Shown piece by piece: positions 24,050-36,935 of a DNA stretch of 64,000 nucleotides (the stretch's first letter is position 1; every line of letters starts with the position of its first letter). Source of the DNA: Clavelina lepadiformis (Eukaryota; Chordata; Ascidiacea; Aplousobranchia; Clavelinidae); NCBI RefSeq assembly GCF_947623445.1, contig NC_135248.1:2356001-2420000 (forward strand), in the 5' to 3' direction. Under the pieces are notes generated by a model that had not been told where the DNA came from, made no database searches, and saw only the letters and a list, made by a program, of their open reading frames with translations. The translations under genes were made by a program, and so were the position numbers.

Positions 24050-26015
24050 ATGGCTTCCGCTGATCCACTACTTTATGTGAAAAGTCCGACAGCCGATCAG
24101 TTGCCAAATCGCGTGTTAGAACAAGTTTTTTCCTTTTTATCCCTAGAAGATTTGCAGTCGTGTTCATTAGTGTGTAAAACCTGGTTTCATTATTTAAATG
24201 ACGGGAACAATGATGTTTGGAGGTTTGTTTAGTTTTGGTTGAATTCAATTTCTAGTAGGTTTCTTGTAATTTTTATGATATTAATCTATGATTACATTAA
24301 TAAGGATGTGTTTGTTTCACTGGAAAAAGTTTTATCTGCCTTTAAATCTCTTTTTTCATTTAAATGCACAAATTTAATCAAAACATAAGTTTTATAACAA
24401 ACAGTTGAAACCAATTTAAATTTAGTGACTGGATACTTTCTTATTAGCTAGTTTTGTTGAGTTACCAGTATATCCTATTATTTCTTCTATTGTTCAATTT
24501 TTTTTATTTATGTATTTTGACATACTTTTGAGTTGGCTGGTGTTGTTGTGGCAGGTTACAGTGTGTCAGAAAATTAGCAGAGGCCACATTAAAGTCTGAT
24601 CTTTGGTCCTCCCAACCAACATATAAGGAAAAATTGCGAGCGTTTTACCACTCTTGGAATGCAGATGACTGCTCAGGAAATATTTATATAAAACCAGATG
24701 GTTTTACTCTTCATAGAAGGTATATCGTTATTGTATTGTAATATAGTTTATACACATTTCAGATTTGACAGTACACCTGAAGAAGCAAGCTTATGATTGC
24801 GAAAGTCGTGTCGAAAAATATAAAGTTAACCTTAAAAAGTGCCAAACTATATCCTGTTTCTTATTTTAGTTTATGCACAGTTACATAATACACGGTTTAG
24901 ATAAAATGGACAAGCTATGGGATTTTGGTAATACTTTGTTAGTTGTTTAGTTATAATATTGTGCTTGTATTAATAACTATTCCATCAGTTCATCTCTGAT
25001 CTAGTTAAACCTGTTCACCAAACTTATCCGGGTTGAAGAGACTGGGATTGGTGTATTATGGCAACCTTATGTTTTCAAGACTGGTAAATTGAAAATTAGA
25101 TTAGTTCCAAATGTGATGTTGTTTGCATGCAGACCAGAAGCACAATGCACAGATGGGGCGAGAGGTAGAATAGGTTTCGATTCCGGCCGTCACTCTTGGG
25201 ATGTCAGATGGAAAGGCCCGCTAGGAACAGTTGCAATGGTCGGCGTGGCAACAAAAGAAGCACCACTTCGTTCTCGTGGTTACCAGCCACTACTAGGGTC
25301 CTCTGATCAGAGCTGGGCATGGAATTTAGTTGATAATTATTTATTTCATGGGGGTACAAAGCAGGACCCCTACCCTAAGTGCAATAACCCTCCAAAATAC
25401 CAGGTACATTGGTGTGTATATAAGTTTTAAATGGTACCCTTGAATCAATGCATAATTTGGGTTAGTTTTCTTAAAACTAGTAGTGGGTATATAGGCTGTA
25501 TACACCGAACAGTCTCATTAGTTTCAAGTAATAACCTTAATTTCATTTTGTTGCTGATAGAAGAAATTAAGCTTGGAAGTAATAAAAAAGACTTGTTATT
25601 ATAGTTTTTGATAAACTAAAGCCTTAATTGATAAAAATCTTGCAATTGCCCTGGGGTAAAAAACGTTACATCTCTACCAGATAATGAAATGGTGGGACTT
25701 ATAAACATGCAGACATAACGGGGTTCATGGTGAAATTAATATTTTGTTGCAAAGACTGACACAAAACCATAATTTTGTAATATTGTGATTTCTACCTAAT
25801 TCTTCTTGTTTGCTTTGATCACGATTTAGGTTGGTGAGAAAATCACGGTGGTGCTAGATATGGAAGACAACACACTTGCCTTTGAACGAGATTACGAATT
25901 TCTCGGGATTGCGTTTCGCGGTTTGCCCCGAACGAGGCTTTACCCATCGATATCTGCTGTCTATGGAAACACTGAAGTGACAATGGTATATAGGGGAAAC
26001 CCCACTGATGGATGA
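24050..26015 (+). CDS. FBXO45: FBXO45: F-box/SPRY ubiquitin-ligase substrate receptor, 4 exons
   Basis: Exons: 24050-24222, 24555-24719, 25133-25403, 25830-26015. Borders are GT-AG and phases close to 264 residues (vertebrate FBXO45 about 286). Residues 1-58 form the F-box ([18 protein letters not shown] then CSLVCKTWF). A SPRY/B30.2 domain fills the C-terminal two thirds, with the family signatures [65 protein letters not shown] and a terminus YRGNPTDG. In vertebrates FBXO45 pairs with MYCBP2 (PHR1) rather than a standard SCF cullin and acts at synapses and in axon development. That role is inferred here from orthology. The N-terminus is shorter than in vertebrates, which carry extra low-complexity residues. 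An acceptor about 100 bases upstream suggests an untranslated first exon or trans-splicing. Confidence 0.95.
24766..24856 (+). repeat. Dispersed repeat in FBXO45 intron 2
   Basis: The block agtacacctgaagaagc, then gcgaaag, then ccaaactatatc matches the reverse complement of 57810-57895. The acctgaagaagc...gcgaaag arrangement resembles a motif common at the ends of many animal interspersed elements. The family cannot be named from this fragment. Confidence 0.55.
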
Positions 26016-28571
26016 CAGTTATAGAAAACTTCTGGAGCCATTCCATGAATAGAAACATGCACTAAGTTTTTTGTTTTGTGTCCTGAAGTTGCCTGATTCA
26101 AAAAACGTTCTTTCCCCATTTTCCTGCTCTCGGCAGATTGTTTTGTACTGAAGGGTGGGATGTGAAAAGTGTTTTTTTGGGATCCTGTGCGTAGTTTCTA
26201 ACGTAGCTCTCCAGCTAAGCATTCCTATTGGGGATTGGATTACATTTAAGCAAGCAATTTTTCTCCTATTTGTATCAGGTTCTTTGACATACTCTTTAAT
26301 ACTTTTCCTTACTTTATTTATAAAATAATGATTTCTTTCATAGTAGGCCAGTTCCTGTTCTCGGATAAAATGTAAGATTACTAAACTAATTCCCGATAAG
26401 TCGGTTCATTCACTAACTGCTATTGCGTATTTCCTTCCCCTAACTGCCTCGTCTTGCGAAACAAATAATAAGCGTTTTAGCCATTTTGCTCATGCTAATG
26501 ACAGCGAAGCTGTTTCAAACTTTCTTCCACCACTGTGCCAGTAGCAATTTGATTTGTTGTGCTAACCGACATTTTCGCATGCAACTGCTTTCAGCCTTTC
26601 CAATCTGGCGCAATGCACATTTTGGTAAACGTTTGTGGTTGTTATTAGATGTCTATTCTTATGCAACCTCATACATACTTAAAATAGTTTGCAGTGATTA
26701 TTTAACTAACTTCATACAGCAACTCTTGCTTCAAGAATATGCTTTTTGATGACAATGTAGCAAAATTTAGTTGTCGAATTTGAATGTTACTGCTATGGAT
26801 CATTGCACAATCAAGTTCGTTTATTTCTTTCCAAATGTTTGTTATCATGAACGAGAATGCAGGACCAAAAAACGAAACCCTATGGCGATAAAAGAGTCCA
26901 TTTGTTTTTGACCTGGAAACCATAGTGTCGTAGATTAATTTAAAGATATGTCGATTACTTCGTGTTTTTCTTGCTTGTGCATTCCCTCTATTGCATGGGG
27001 CATCTATATTGTCGTTTTGTCTTTGTTATTGTTTGTCTGCATTAATGTTACATATACACATTCAAAAGTTGTTGTCTTCAAATGTTTCACAACTCCAATG
27101 TAGGTCAGGTGCAGCACACTGGGCGCTATCATGGTGTGGTCCGCATTGGGGGATTAATCTGCCCGTCACATTAGTCAAATACTTTGTTTAGAGCAGCTGA
27201 TATGTACAATTTAGTTAAGCCAGTGTTATCCAGATAAATTTTAATGTAATCTTAAGTTTAAAGTCTATGCGTTGCCCATATCAAAGGAAAACAAAACAAA
27301 TGTAGAACCGGATGTTTTAAAATAAATCTTGTTGCAGTTTGTGTGCTATTATCACTCAATAATGAATGAATTGTGACATAAAACAATGGATGAACTTTCA
27401 TTCACCAAAACCTGCCATTAATTTGCATTTTTACAGGAAATAGTTTATAGACATGTCTCGCTGCGTGCCCAGTGAAACTATTTCATGTTAGTTTTGATAA
27501 CAGGAGTCGAGCCAATGTACGCCATAGCTATACGATGATAACTTTACGCAAGAAAGAACCAAGTTAAGAAAAATAAGGGCTTAAATCTAACTATGTTTAT
27601 TGTCATTGAATCAATTGTCGACCAAAAAATTTGTACTGAAGCGTTCCGAGTCGACGACTGGGAACACGAAGGGCCATGCTGCGGGCCCCAAATAGGGGAA
27701 ACTCAAGTATTAAAGTTACTGTTTAGGACTGAGGACTATAGAATAAAGGACTGAGTTTACTGTTATAATCGACTTGCTGCACAACTAATAGCGCACTCCT
27801 TGATACATTCTACTTGTTTGCGACTGTGCTTGCAACAAAAGGTTAAAATCGTCGCGTGTATGGATCGCCAAGCAATATTGTGTTAGCCGTAAAAAGGTTT
27901 CATCACCCAATAGTAATCACATATTGACTTGTACCTCAATAATGTGCGACTTAGCTCAGGCTCCGGCTAATGCAGCCTATTTAAATAAAACGTAGGTGTA
28001 TTTTAACAACTGCGGATTTTACACCGGAAAATACAGCGTAGCAAAACTTCGAAAGTATTTGCGAGTCGAACAAAATCCACATGCGGCCCGCGTTTGGAGT
28101 TCCCAATAGACAAAGTCAACATTGTAGTTTCCACTTAATATTTCATGACGAAAAATTTTGCACCCAGTCCTCGTTGGTTGTTTAGTATTCACTAAAAAGC
28201 ATAAATGGTCGATACATCTGCAGAAAGATTTTAGTTTCATGTTGTATTTTGCACATTCCTATTAGTAATTTTCTTATCAGTAAGGAGTAGTTTTAACAAG
28301 CAAGACTCCTGATATTTTTGCATCCGTGTATTGAACAGATAACCTGCACATCTTAACACTTTCAAAAGGCAAGCATTGCTTTTGCGGACACTGGCGATAA
28401 ACGAAAACATTTTGGGATTAAGAGTGTTTAAAAAAATGTGTACAACGTGAAGAAAGCTATCCAACATCTCATAAAAGCGAGTGTAAACACGAAAAAACTT
28501 GGATACATAGTTTCAAAGTGAAATAAAATGGCATATATATTGTCATTATTGCACATTCAGCACAAGCGTGA
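26016..28571. other. Convergent 3' region between FBXO45 and BLZF1
   Basis: It contains the 3' UTRs of both genes. ORFs here (26486-26749, 28237-28467 and others) show no family resemblance, and no repeats were recognised. Confidence 0.45.
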
Positions 28572-31500
28572 TTATACAACATATATATCTCCCTTGCATT
28601 TATTACAACAAGTCACAGTAATACTATCACAGCCAGCATACGAATGAAGTCGATTTATGGCTCGGTCAAGTTTGTATTCACTAAAATGATGTTTTCTCGT
28701 TGGAGAGAATGGAAGTGCTGGTGAACTTTCAACAGGATTTGATGCAGATTGCTTTTGATTTTCACTTAAAAGCTACAAGAAAAATAATTTTTTCAGACAT
28801 TTATGTGTATTTTTCACTCATTTCTCACAAAAAGCACCTAAACAAGCATATATTAGAGCAAAAATACACAATTTATATTTGCCTGGTTATGGCCTGTGCC
28901 TTCCACGACAATTACAAGCAATAAAACTTACGAGAAAGTATACTCAATTATTCACAATACACAGAGAATACCATATTGTCATATATACCACCATATACCA
29001 TAGTACCCTACATAACCATCTCTGGACACCAGCAGGTTCGGTAAGTTCAACAGCTTCGATTAACTAAGCATTAACAAACATGGTGTACCTGTAAAACGTA
29101 TTTTTCCGCGGGTGTTGGCTCAGGAATGTAGTCGGAAGTTGAAGATGGTGGTTTGAGATTTGATTGTGAATCCTGGAGGAAATGGGAGGAAAGGGCATTG
29201 GTGAGCTTCCTGCATTTCTCAGCTGTTGTACAAGAAGGATCAGCCATGTTTGCACGGTTCTTTTCATTTGAGATTTTCTTTTGAACTTCCACATTAACAG
29301 ACTTTAAAGTCCTAAAAGGAAATGGTAACATTTTTATCGTTGCAAAAATGTCTAGACGAGATTAGTAAAAATTTTAAAACGTCAACCTTACTCAAATTAA
29401 TTTGATCCAAGTCCCGTTAAGCAGCGACTGTTACCTGAAAATATGATCGAGGTGCTCACTGCGATCCCAATGTTCGCGAAGTAAGCCTCGTACTCCACTT
29501 TCCATTTCGCGAACTTTTCTTTCCTGAAAACATCAAAACAGCCGATTAACCATAACACAACCAAGTGGCTATCTCGCTCTTAAATTGGAATGTTTAACTT
29601 AGCAGGCTGGAATGAGCTTTGTTAAGAAGTCTGATAAACATTTATTACAACATTTTCTGCTTCAAATATAAACTTTAGCTACAAATTTTTACTTTTTGGT
29701 AAACATTTCGTGAAATTGGACAAAAAATTTGGTATTTTCAGAATAATGGCTATAAACCTGGAGTTTCAGGCCACTTAATACTGAATAATGTGTTTGATAA
29801 AAAGAAACATTATTTTTATTATATATACAAAGTTTTTACTTATGATAAAGGTGTTTTTAATAAACAAACTTTGAACACTAATTTTGACACCGCTTGTAAA
29901 GCTTGCCAGGAAAACAATGAAAAGTTAAATCCAAAAGTGGCACGAATTATCCATTTTTAGTCCAAAGATTGCAAATCTTTTATATCCGAAAAGATGTCCC
30001 TAGACAACATTCCAATAAATTAACATAGAACCGAAAATTCTTTGGAATGGACAATGTTTTTAGTAAATGGAATAGCAACTTGTAACAGATAACACTAAGG
30101 AGGCAGGTTTTGAAGAAACAGGTGCAGATTTCAGCATGGATCATTTAACGTACGTGACTTCTTTTCCAAGATGATAAATCCTCACACTGTACACGACTCG
30201 CTTGGAATTTGCTCCTCCAGACATCGCAGGAAATTTCCAGTCGCTCCATTTCCTCCTTCTTTGCTTCAAGTAGTTTTTGCAGCTCATCAACCTACATAGA
30301 CAGAAAACAACAAGACATTTTTATCATTGTTCCGCTATTTTTAAAATAGCTTGACTGTATTATTAGTAGTAGTCACATCAAACTCCCTTAAGACAATCTA
30401 AGGTTTAAGATGGAATAAATATGAAATTTTCGAAAGACTACCTCGCGAGATAGCTGGGCCTTCTCGGTAGATAAGCGCTCGTAGTGATAACCAAGATCAT
30501 CGCCGACGGACGCAACAAGGAGTCGCTTCAACTCTTGGTTGACCTTTGACACAAATAAAATGTAACAATACTATTACCAAACAAAAGGAATTGACTGACT
30601 TCGTTGAAAGCGAGGTCACATAGTATACTATTAAATAGAGAGCAGCAATTGAGATAAATAGATCTGAAAATATCTCGTTACTTGGGGTTAATAGGATTAA
30701 AAAATAGACAGAGAGTGGTTTAAGGTTAATGCGATAACTTTATAGTTAAACAGAAAATTAAACAGACAAACTGCTTTGAATACAAGAATGTTCTTGTGAA
30801 ATAGCAAAAACCAAACAAAAAAGCTAAAATCTTTTTTTAGCCAAAAAAATGTTGTTATACTTGAATTTGTATCTGAAGGTGGTCTTTCAATGCTTCTTTT
30901 TCTTCAATTAAGCACTGTTCCGATGCATTGAATGTTGACGAGGATACACTTGCATCCAGTGATGAATACTGCTCTAGGGAGAACTGTGTGTGTCTTTTCA
31001 CTTCCTGCTCCTGTGGAACGGGAGATGTTGTTCGAGATGAAGAAAGGGAGGAGACTTCCATTGATAAAGGCAACATGGTTTTGTCTGAGAGAAAAATACA
31101 TTGCAACAATTATTTCAAAGTAATTACTGAGAAATTTTTGATGAGAAGATGCTGAATGTAACCCACATATCGGACTTTTTCTTGGTGATAGGGACACTGA
31201 TTGAATGGAAGAGGAAGTCGATTCCATTCCATCTCCAACTTCTCGTGGTACACTTGGCCAGGATGGGTCTGATATAAATACAAGGATATGAGTGTGGGGG
31301 GAGATCCATCTTTATATTAACATCAGTAACAAACTAATATTACCACCAAAATAAATTTAACAAATTCCAGTAAAAACAGGTCAATTCTCGTTTTTTTACA
31401 GTAAACTTATTACGCTACTGATCTTGTGCCATTTGATGACGAGATTACTTCAATACGCCTATTTGCGATTTTTCTCCCCATGATAATCTCATTTCTACGA

Positions 31501-32672
31501 TGCAATTAATTCGGGTGCTCTTCTGTTATATGTATGTGTACAGCAAAAATTTATGACATTTTGTCTGTAGTGCCATAATTAGAGGCTGGGCAGCTGTGGA
31601 ATATTTCTTTCTGAAAGTTTTGTCCGAACACTATACCGGCTTTTAAATATTATGATTGTCCATTTATGTAAGCCAGAAACATGGGTAAACTGGAGCTACA
31701 GTTGTGTTTGGGGATAAGTGAGGCTTTAGATAAATTTGGGCAAATTTTAAAGAATGTGTGCATGTGTCTGTGACAGATAAAAAATTAGTTGTCCGGTTTT
31801 TTATCAAGTGCCTATCACATTTTTTGATAGCCAATTAAACTATTTCACACATGAAAAATTAAGCACTTTGTGGTTCTACATAACAGAAACAAGGTACATT
31901 ACAAACAATATAATAATACTTAATTTTAAGCTGCTGTACTTTTACACTCCCACATGAAGGCCTGAATAGGAAGTTAGGAGGTGCCTAAATAGGAGTTATG
32001 AGATAAAAGCAAAAAATTTATGTTGTAATGATTCTTCAACACTCATCCTGACATGAGAGTGCAAAAATATAGTAGACTGAATGGCTTAATATTATTGGAA
32101 ATTTACAAATAAATATTAAATAATTCCACTACCAGTGGCAGTGAGAGCGTGATCTCAAAGCAATCAAACAAGAGAGGCTTAGAATTCTCTTTTAGAACAC
32201 ACTGTATTGTGTGATATCGTTTATATCTTATCTTCAATAGTGGAGAATGCACCAACTATTGGTGAAGTACAAAAAGACAAATACTGACAAGTGGTACACA
32301 ATTAAAGAACGAGATAAAACAACAAAGCCACAAGGGCTTGAGACTAGCAAAAAGAAGAGAATGGTGTAACTGCGCAAGGATGACAAGCAAAATCGTGAAG
32401 CGTTCCATATTTGTCAAACCCTAACCCTATCTTTATCCAACATTAACACAACTTTAACTTAACCTCAATAAAAAAACGAAGAGAATGGTGTTACAAACAT
32501 GGAAGGTGAGAATAGCCAGTGGGCACCAACCACAAGCAAGGGCAAAGCGGGCTGCCTTACTAGCAACGCTTTTAAACTAACCGTTATAGCCAAACCTTTT
32601 AACTTTAGAATACAACTTACCTCGATCTATATGAAGAAGAGATGGTTTAGTTAAAAACGAAGACGACTCCAT
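28572..32672 (-). CDS. BLZF1: BLZF1/golgin-45, Golgi coiled-coil protein, 8 exons
   Basis: Minus-strand exons: 32672-32621, 31268-31167, 31084-30861, 30543-30442, 30291-30154, 29523-29435, 29311-29089, 28772-28572. Phases close to 376 residues (human golgin-45 about 400). The strongest signature is VNQELKRLLVASVGDDLGYH followed by YERL, nearly identical to the vertebrate protein, then a coiled coil with SCDVWRSKFQASRV. The short conserved C-terminus has paired cysteines, TVTCCNKCKGDIYVV. The N-terminal 150 residues are Ser/Thr-rich and poorly conserved. Golgin-45 binds GRASP55 through its C-terminus and binds Rab2 to hold medial Golgi stacks together. That is family knowledge; the cysteine tail needed for GRASP binding is present here. 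The exon 2 donor is chosen as GTGGGT because it alone keeps the frame. Confidence 0.93.
31900..32065 (+). repeat. Dispersed repeat copy B, in BLZF1 intron 1
   Basis: Partner of 20660-20815 (see there). Just downstream, at about 32340-32520, two stretches beginning agaagagaatggtgt/cgaagagaatggtgt flank a fragment with aaccctaaccct. That too is probably repeat debris. Confidence 0.5.
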
Positions 32673-34875
32673 TTCGTACAATACTGCAATATCAGCCAAA
32701 AAAAATGGCTACACAGCCTAATTAGTACAAATTAATACCGTAGTACAGTACAAACAATAATCGGCTATAGCGTTACGGCTTCGGTGTACAAGTTACAAAT
32801 TGGGTATTCTCATTCCTGCTTTTTTACTTTCGAGTTTTGAAACTTGTAAATCAGGTAAATTGACTTTATAGTTACGTCATACTTGATGATGGCAAGCTTT
32901 AAGGGAATTTCCCAACTGAAGCAACAAGGATACGTGCATAGACATCAAAAACGTGCCACGGCAAGACTGTGGTGAAGAAAGATTTATTTATCCTTGAGCT
33001 GAGAACAGTCATTGTAATACCCATGCCCAAGGACTTAACAACAATAACGCAACATGTTCGAAATTTCCGCTCAGATACTCAAAGTCTAAGTATTACATCA
33101 TATCGTTTTTTTAGTGTGGTAAGTAGAAAGTAAGGTGCTAACTATGGATTAGCATGCTGTGGTTGTGACCATGAGACGACAGTAACAACCACGACGATTT
33201 CGAAAATTATGGAATAAGGGGAGATTGAAAGGCACCCAACCAAATAACTTGTCGCGTGTCACGTGTCGAATTAAAGCAGCAAGTACAATCTAAGCTACAA
33301 GCCTGCAACGAAGCGACATACTAAAAATTTTACTTAAAACATTTATACAAGCATCTGAATTTAGTATTCAAAGTGAAAAATTTGGGAGAAAGTTATTATC
33401 AGAAGTTTTTTTCTCAGTGTTTATAGAAACTAAAGTATTTGGGGAGAAGGCTTGCATTCCTTCACGGACTTAAAATTTCGGCTATTGGTTTTTTGCGTCT
33501 TCGTTCTATTTCATTCATTGTATTTTCTTGTTTATAACTAACTATCAGTTTTAATCCTTTGGAAAACATACAATAGACGAGCACATTGCGCTGCGGCTTC
33601 AACGCTTCAGTGAATATGGAACTTCATTAAGCAAATGCACACAGTTGGCCACTTGCTGTTGCCAGAGAGCAAATTAGATTGCATTCTAGGCTGAAATGAA
33701 TAAACGCTCGTCACAACGTCCACGTTTGGTGAGCCCGTTTACTTACATTTTCTTCTTTATCAAGATTGTTGCAGCCACCTCCTGCATATTTGACCAGGAT
33801 CAAAAGCACCGTTGAAAAGTCCTATGTTTGTCTTGTTAAAGCAAACCTGATACGTTTCGATTACAATGCAAAGCAAACAGAGCAAATGGGTTTTGAGATT
33901 TACTTTTAACTGCAACTTACCCAAGATATCTTTTGTATGTACAAATGTACCGATGTGATAGAAGTGCGCCAAAACGGCAATTTTTTTGAACTTGAGCGAA
34001 CAAAAGTGTCTTAACATAGGTGACTTAACACAAACGATCCCCGATTCTACTACTGTAATTAAGTTACCAAATGAAGACGGGCTATAATTAAGTTATTACT
34101 TGATTGTTCTCAATGCACGTTGCTCTGTTTCTGTTGCAGTAGCATAACACAACCTTTTAGAAACAAAGCACCGTCGACTCGTGAAAACATTAATCTTGTC
34201 TGATAAATGACATTTAGTAAAAAAATTTTACCCTTTTCTGCTATTTACCTGCGTATTACTCAATAATTACTTGACAAAGGAAAAAATGTTACAGACAGTG
34301 TTGCATTCGAGTTTTCCGAATGCTTATTCATAAGCATATTGCAATATGCATAAACAATATGTAGTCACTTAATCGTATCGTTATATGACGAATCTTTTAT
34401 CTGATTTGAGTTCGTAATAATTTTATAGTGGTCAAGCAATCCTACATTTGCAAAATTTTATTGTAATCGTGCTGTTTTGTTGACGGCAATCACAGTCACA
34501 TCAGTCCCAAATCTAACTGTTTTTCTGCAAAACTCGAGTTTGACCAAACACAGCAGCGCTCATACGGGCTGAAACCTTGTTAGAAATTTTAATGCATATA
34601 GGCTATAAACAATTAGACATATGACTTCTTACCACTACGTTTAAATACCTCTGAACTTGTTGAAATATACAAAATCGTTTCAATGAACAATAAAAAGCGT
34701 ATAAGCGTAAGCTTTGGGTATAGCCTATTATACATAGTCTACAGCAATTTACGCAGCAATGTCTTTTTTATCTCAAACGAAAAATTCTTCAAATAAAAAA
34801 ACAACTTAAAAGATGTCAAAGATCAATTGCACTAAATGCAAAGTTTTCATCTATATTTAAGTGATAAGTCGGCAG
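32673..34875. other. Intergenic region, BLZF1 promoter side and aquaporin 3' side
   Basis: AT-rich, with no convincing exon, repeat or RNA gene. It should hold the BLZF1 promoter just above 32672 and the aquaporin 3' UTR below 34876 (both genes on the minus strand). Confidence 0.4.
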
Positions 34876-36935
34876 TTAGGAGAGGTCTGTCTCCACCATG
34901 CAGGCAGATTCCTTGTTGTCAACGGTGTCACGTGGTTTCTTTGATGTTCGCTTTCGCAACCAAACACTCCAGGATTTGTTGGCAGGTGCAAAGAAAAACC
35001 TTTAAAACCAAATTAAGTGATAGAAATTTTCATGTCTGACATTTGCAATGCAGTTTAATTGTATCTCACTAACTAACTATTCTGTAGGCCTATAGACTGT
35101 ATACGTATACGTCTTTTATAGCCTGCAAGCAACGAAGCACGCTAATGTCACCACAATTACTCAACAAGTAATGCAGACAAATAGCCTTATTTAATTTTAT
35201 CGTATGACAGGTTAAAAGGAAGTTACTCACATGAAGTAGGCTGACGCAATAGCTGCTCCTGTTAAATCAGATAACCACAGCAACCAGTGACGATTCCAAG
35301 CAGCGCCCCCAGTGACAAGGGCGGGACCGAACGCCCGAGAAGGACTTATGCAGGATGCACCAACCCATTTTCTAAAACCAAAATGAACTGTTACTAGGCA
35401 ACTGCATAACACAGAAAAGTAGCTTAGAACAAGACTTGAGCCAGGTACATCTGTATAATTTACCATAAAAAAATTATATCTCCTTTGCCAGGAATTACAA
35501 CCTTAGTAATTCCGACGAGTTTTTATTATAAACGTAAAGTATTTACAATATATATGCTATAGGACTTGTCAGAACACAAAAGAAATTTCGCTTGTTAAAA
35601 TACTGTAAAATTAATTAGCATCATATAACGTCAATTGATTTCAATTATAGACATATTTAAAACTGCGTATGAATAGAATCTAATGTTTCAACTTACGCTG
35701 AAAGAATTCCCTGAAATACTGTGAGACCAATAGCAAGAGGACCTGTGGCTTGATCGTACGACTTATCCACTACCATGGCAACCGCAAAAAATACGAGAAT
35801 TCCGGTCATAGCCGCTTCATTTAAGAAAACACTCATGGAGCTTACGTCATCAGGTACGACAATTACGGAAGGATTTTTTCCCATGATTCCCTAAAACATT
35901 TATGGCAAAATAATTTTAGACATGAAAATATTTAATAGCTTGTATTTTCGTCTCCTCGAAGTTTATTCTCGTTTTTAACAGATAAAGCAAACTCTTTGTT
36001 AAAGCATTTGAGTCTTATCACAGGCTTAAATCAAACTTAGTCGCCCAAAGTACAATAGAAAGTTACTTAGAGAATGAAGACTGTTTGAAGTATATAACAA
36101 TAAGTTAAGGTAGAACAAAAAATTTCTTTGTTCCTATATAAAAAGATTGCTTTGTTCTTCCCGCTCTGTAACGCAATGATTTTCAAACTGCAAGACCTTC
36201 AGAAATACAATAGATTCCTGTTTTGCTGTATAACAGCATTTTGAAGAACTATCAACAAAGTTCCTTATAACCTTTCTATATAGATTTTAAATTATTTTAC
36301 TGCATTTTGAAAACTATAACCGGCAATAATAATTCACATTTTGCAGAAACGTATATTAAGGGGGTGTGTAAAACTTCCAAAAGTTCAAAAACAAAGTGAA
36401 GAAAGTTTACCTTTGCTAAGAATGCCGCAAACGTAGAAGCCAGGCACTGCATTGCTACGTACGGTATGAACATAATAGGTTTCAGGTCTCCGCTCACAAG
36501 AAAACCCATCGATATGGCGGGGTTGAAATGAACGACGCTGTATACAATGAAAGAGTTTGTAACGTAATCTCATCAGCACATATAACAGTAAGCCTGTGTT
36601 GAAACTGCTACGTAGACTTTATACCTTATTTTCCAAAACACAACTATTTGCATCCAAACGGATAAACCTGCTTGTAGTGCGGGGACAAACACTCCGAGAA
36701 AATACTGATCGTTTGAAGAGCACAGAGATCTTTCTCCGACATCCGTACTGTATTGCAAAGACATTTCACGAAATTTATTTGAATGCATTCTCATAAAATT
36801 GTGTACTTGCCTGTTTGTTTCAATTATAGCCGGCCCTGAAGCCATTACACCCCAAAGTGTGTGTATAAACTGGGCGGTAAACTCAGCTAGCAGGGGAACG
36901 ACGACTTGAGTGTAAATCGAACCTTTTTTAACCAT
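34876..36935 (-). CDS. AQP8-like aquaporin, 6 exons
   Basis: Minus-strand exons: 36935-36811, 36747-36625, 36537-36411, 35890-35697, 35371-35231, 34966-34876. They close to 266 residues (human AQP8 261). Six hydrophobic segments and two half-helix loops fit the MIP fold. The first loop is canonical NPA in HFNPAIS (88-90). The second is SPS in CISPSRAFGPA (199-201), with the selectivity-filter Arg202 retained and Cys197 two residues before the motif, as in AQP8. The strand ATGPLAIGLTV resembles the AQP8 'KGPLAPFSIGFAV' region. AQP8-type channels pass water, ammonia and hydrogen peroxide. Intron 1 must use a GC donor (AACAG/gcaagt) to keep frame. The tail WLRKRTSKKPRDTVDNKE is basic and cytoplasmic. 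The exact AQP subclass is inferred by similarity only. Confidence 0.88.

Noticed and set aside
32400-32450. aaccctaaccct as interstitial telomeric repeat
   Set aside because: Only two hexamers; too short to mean anything.
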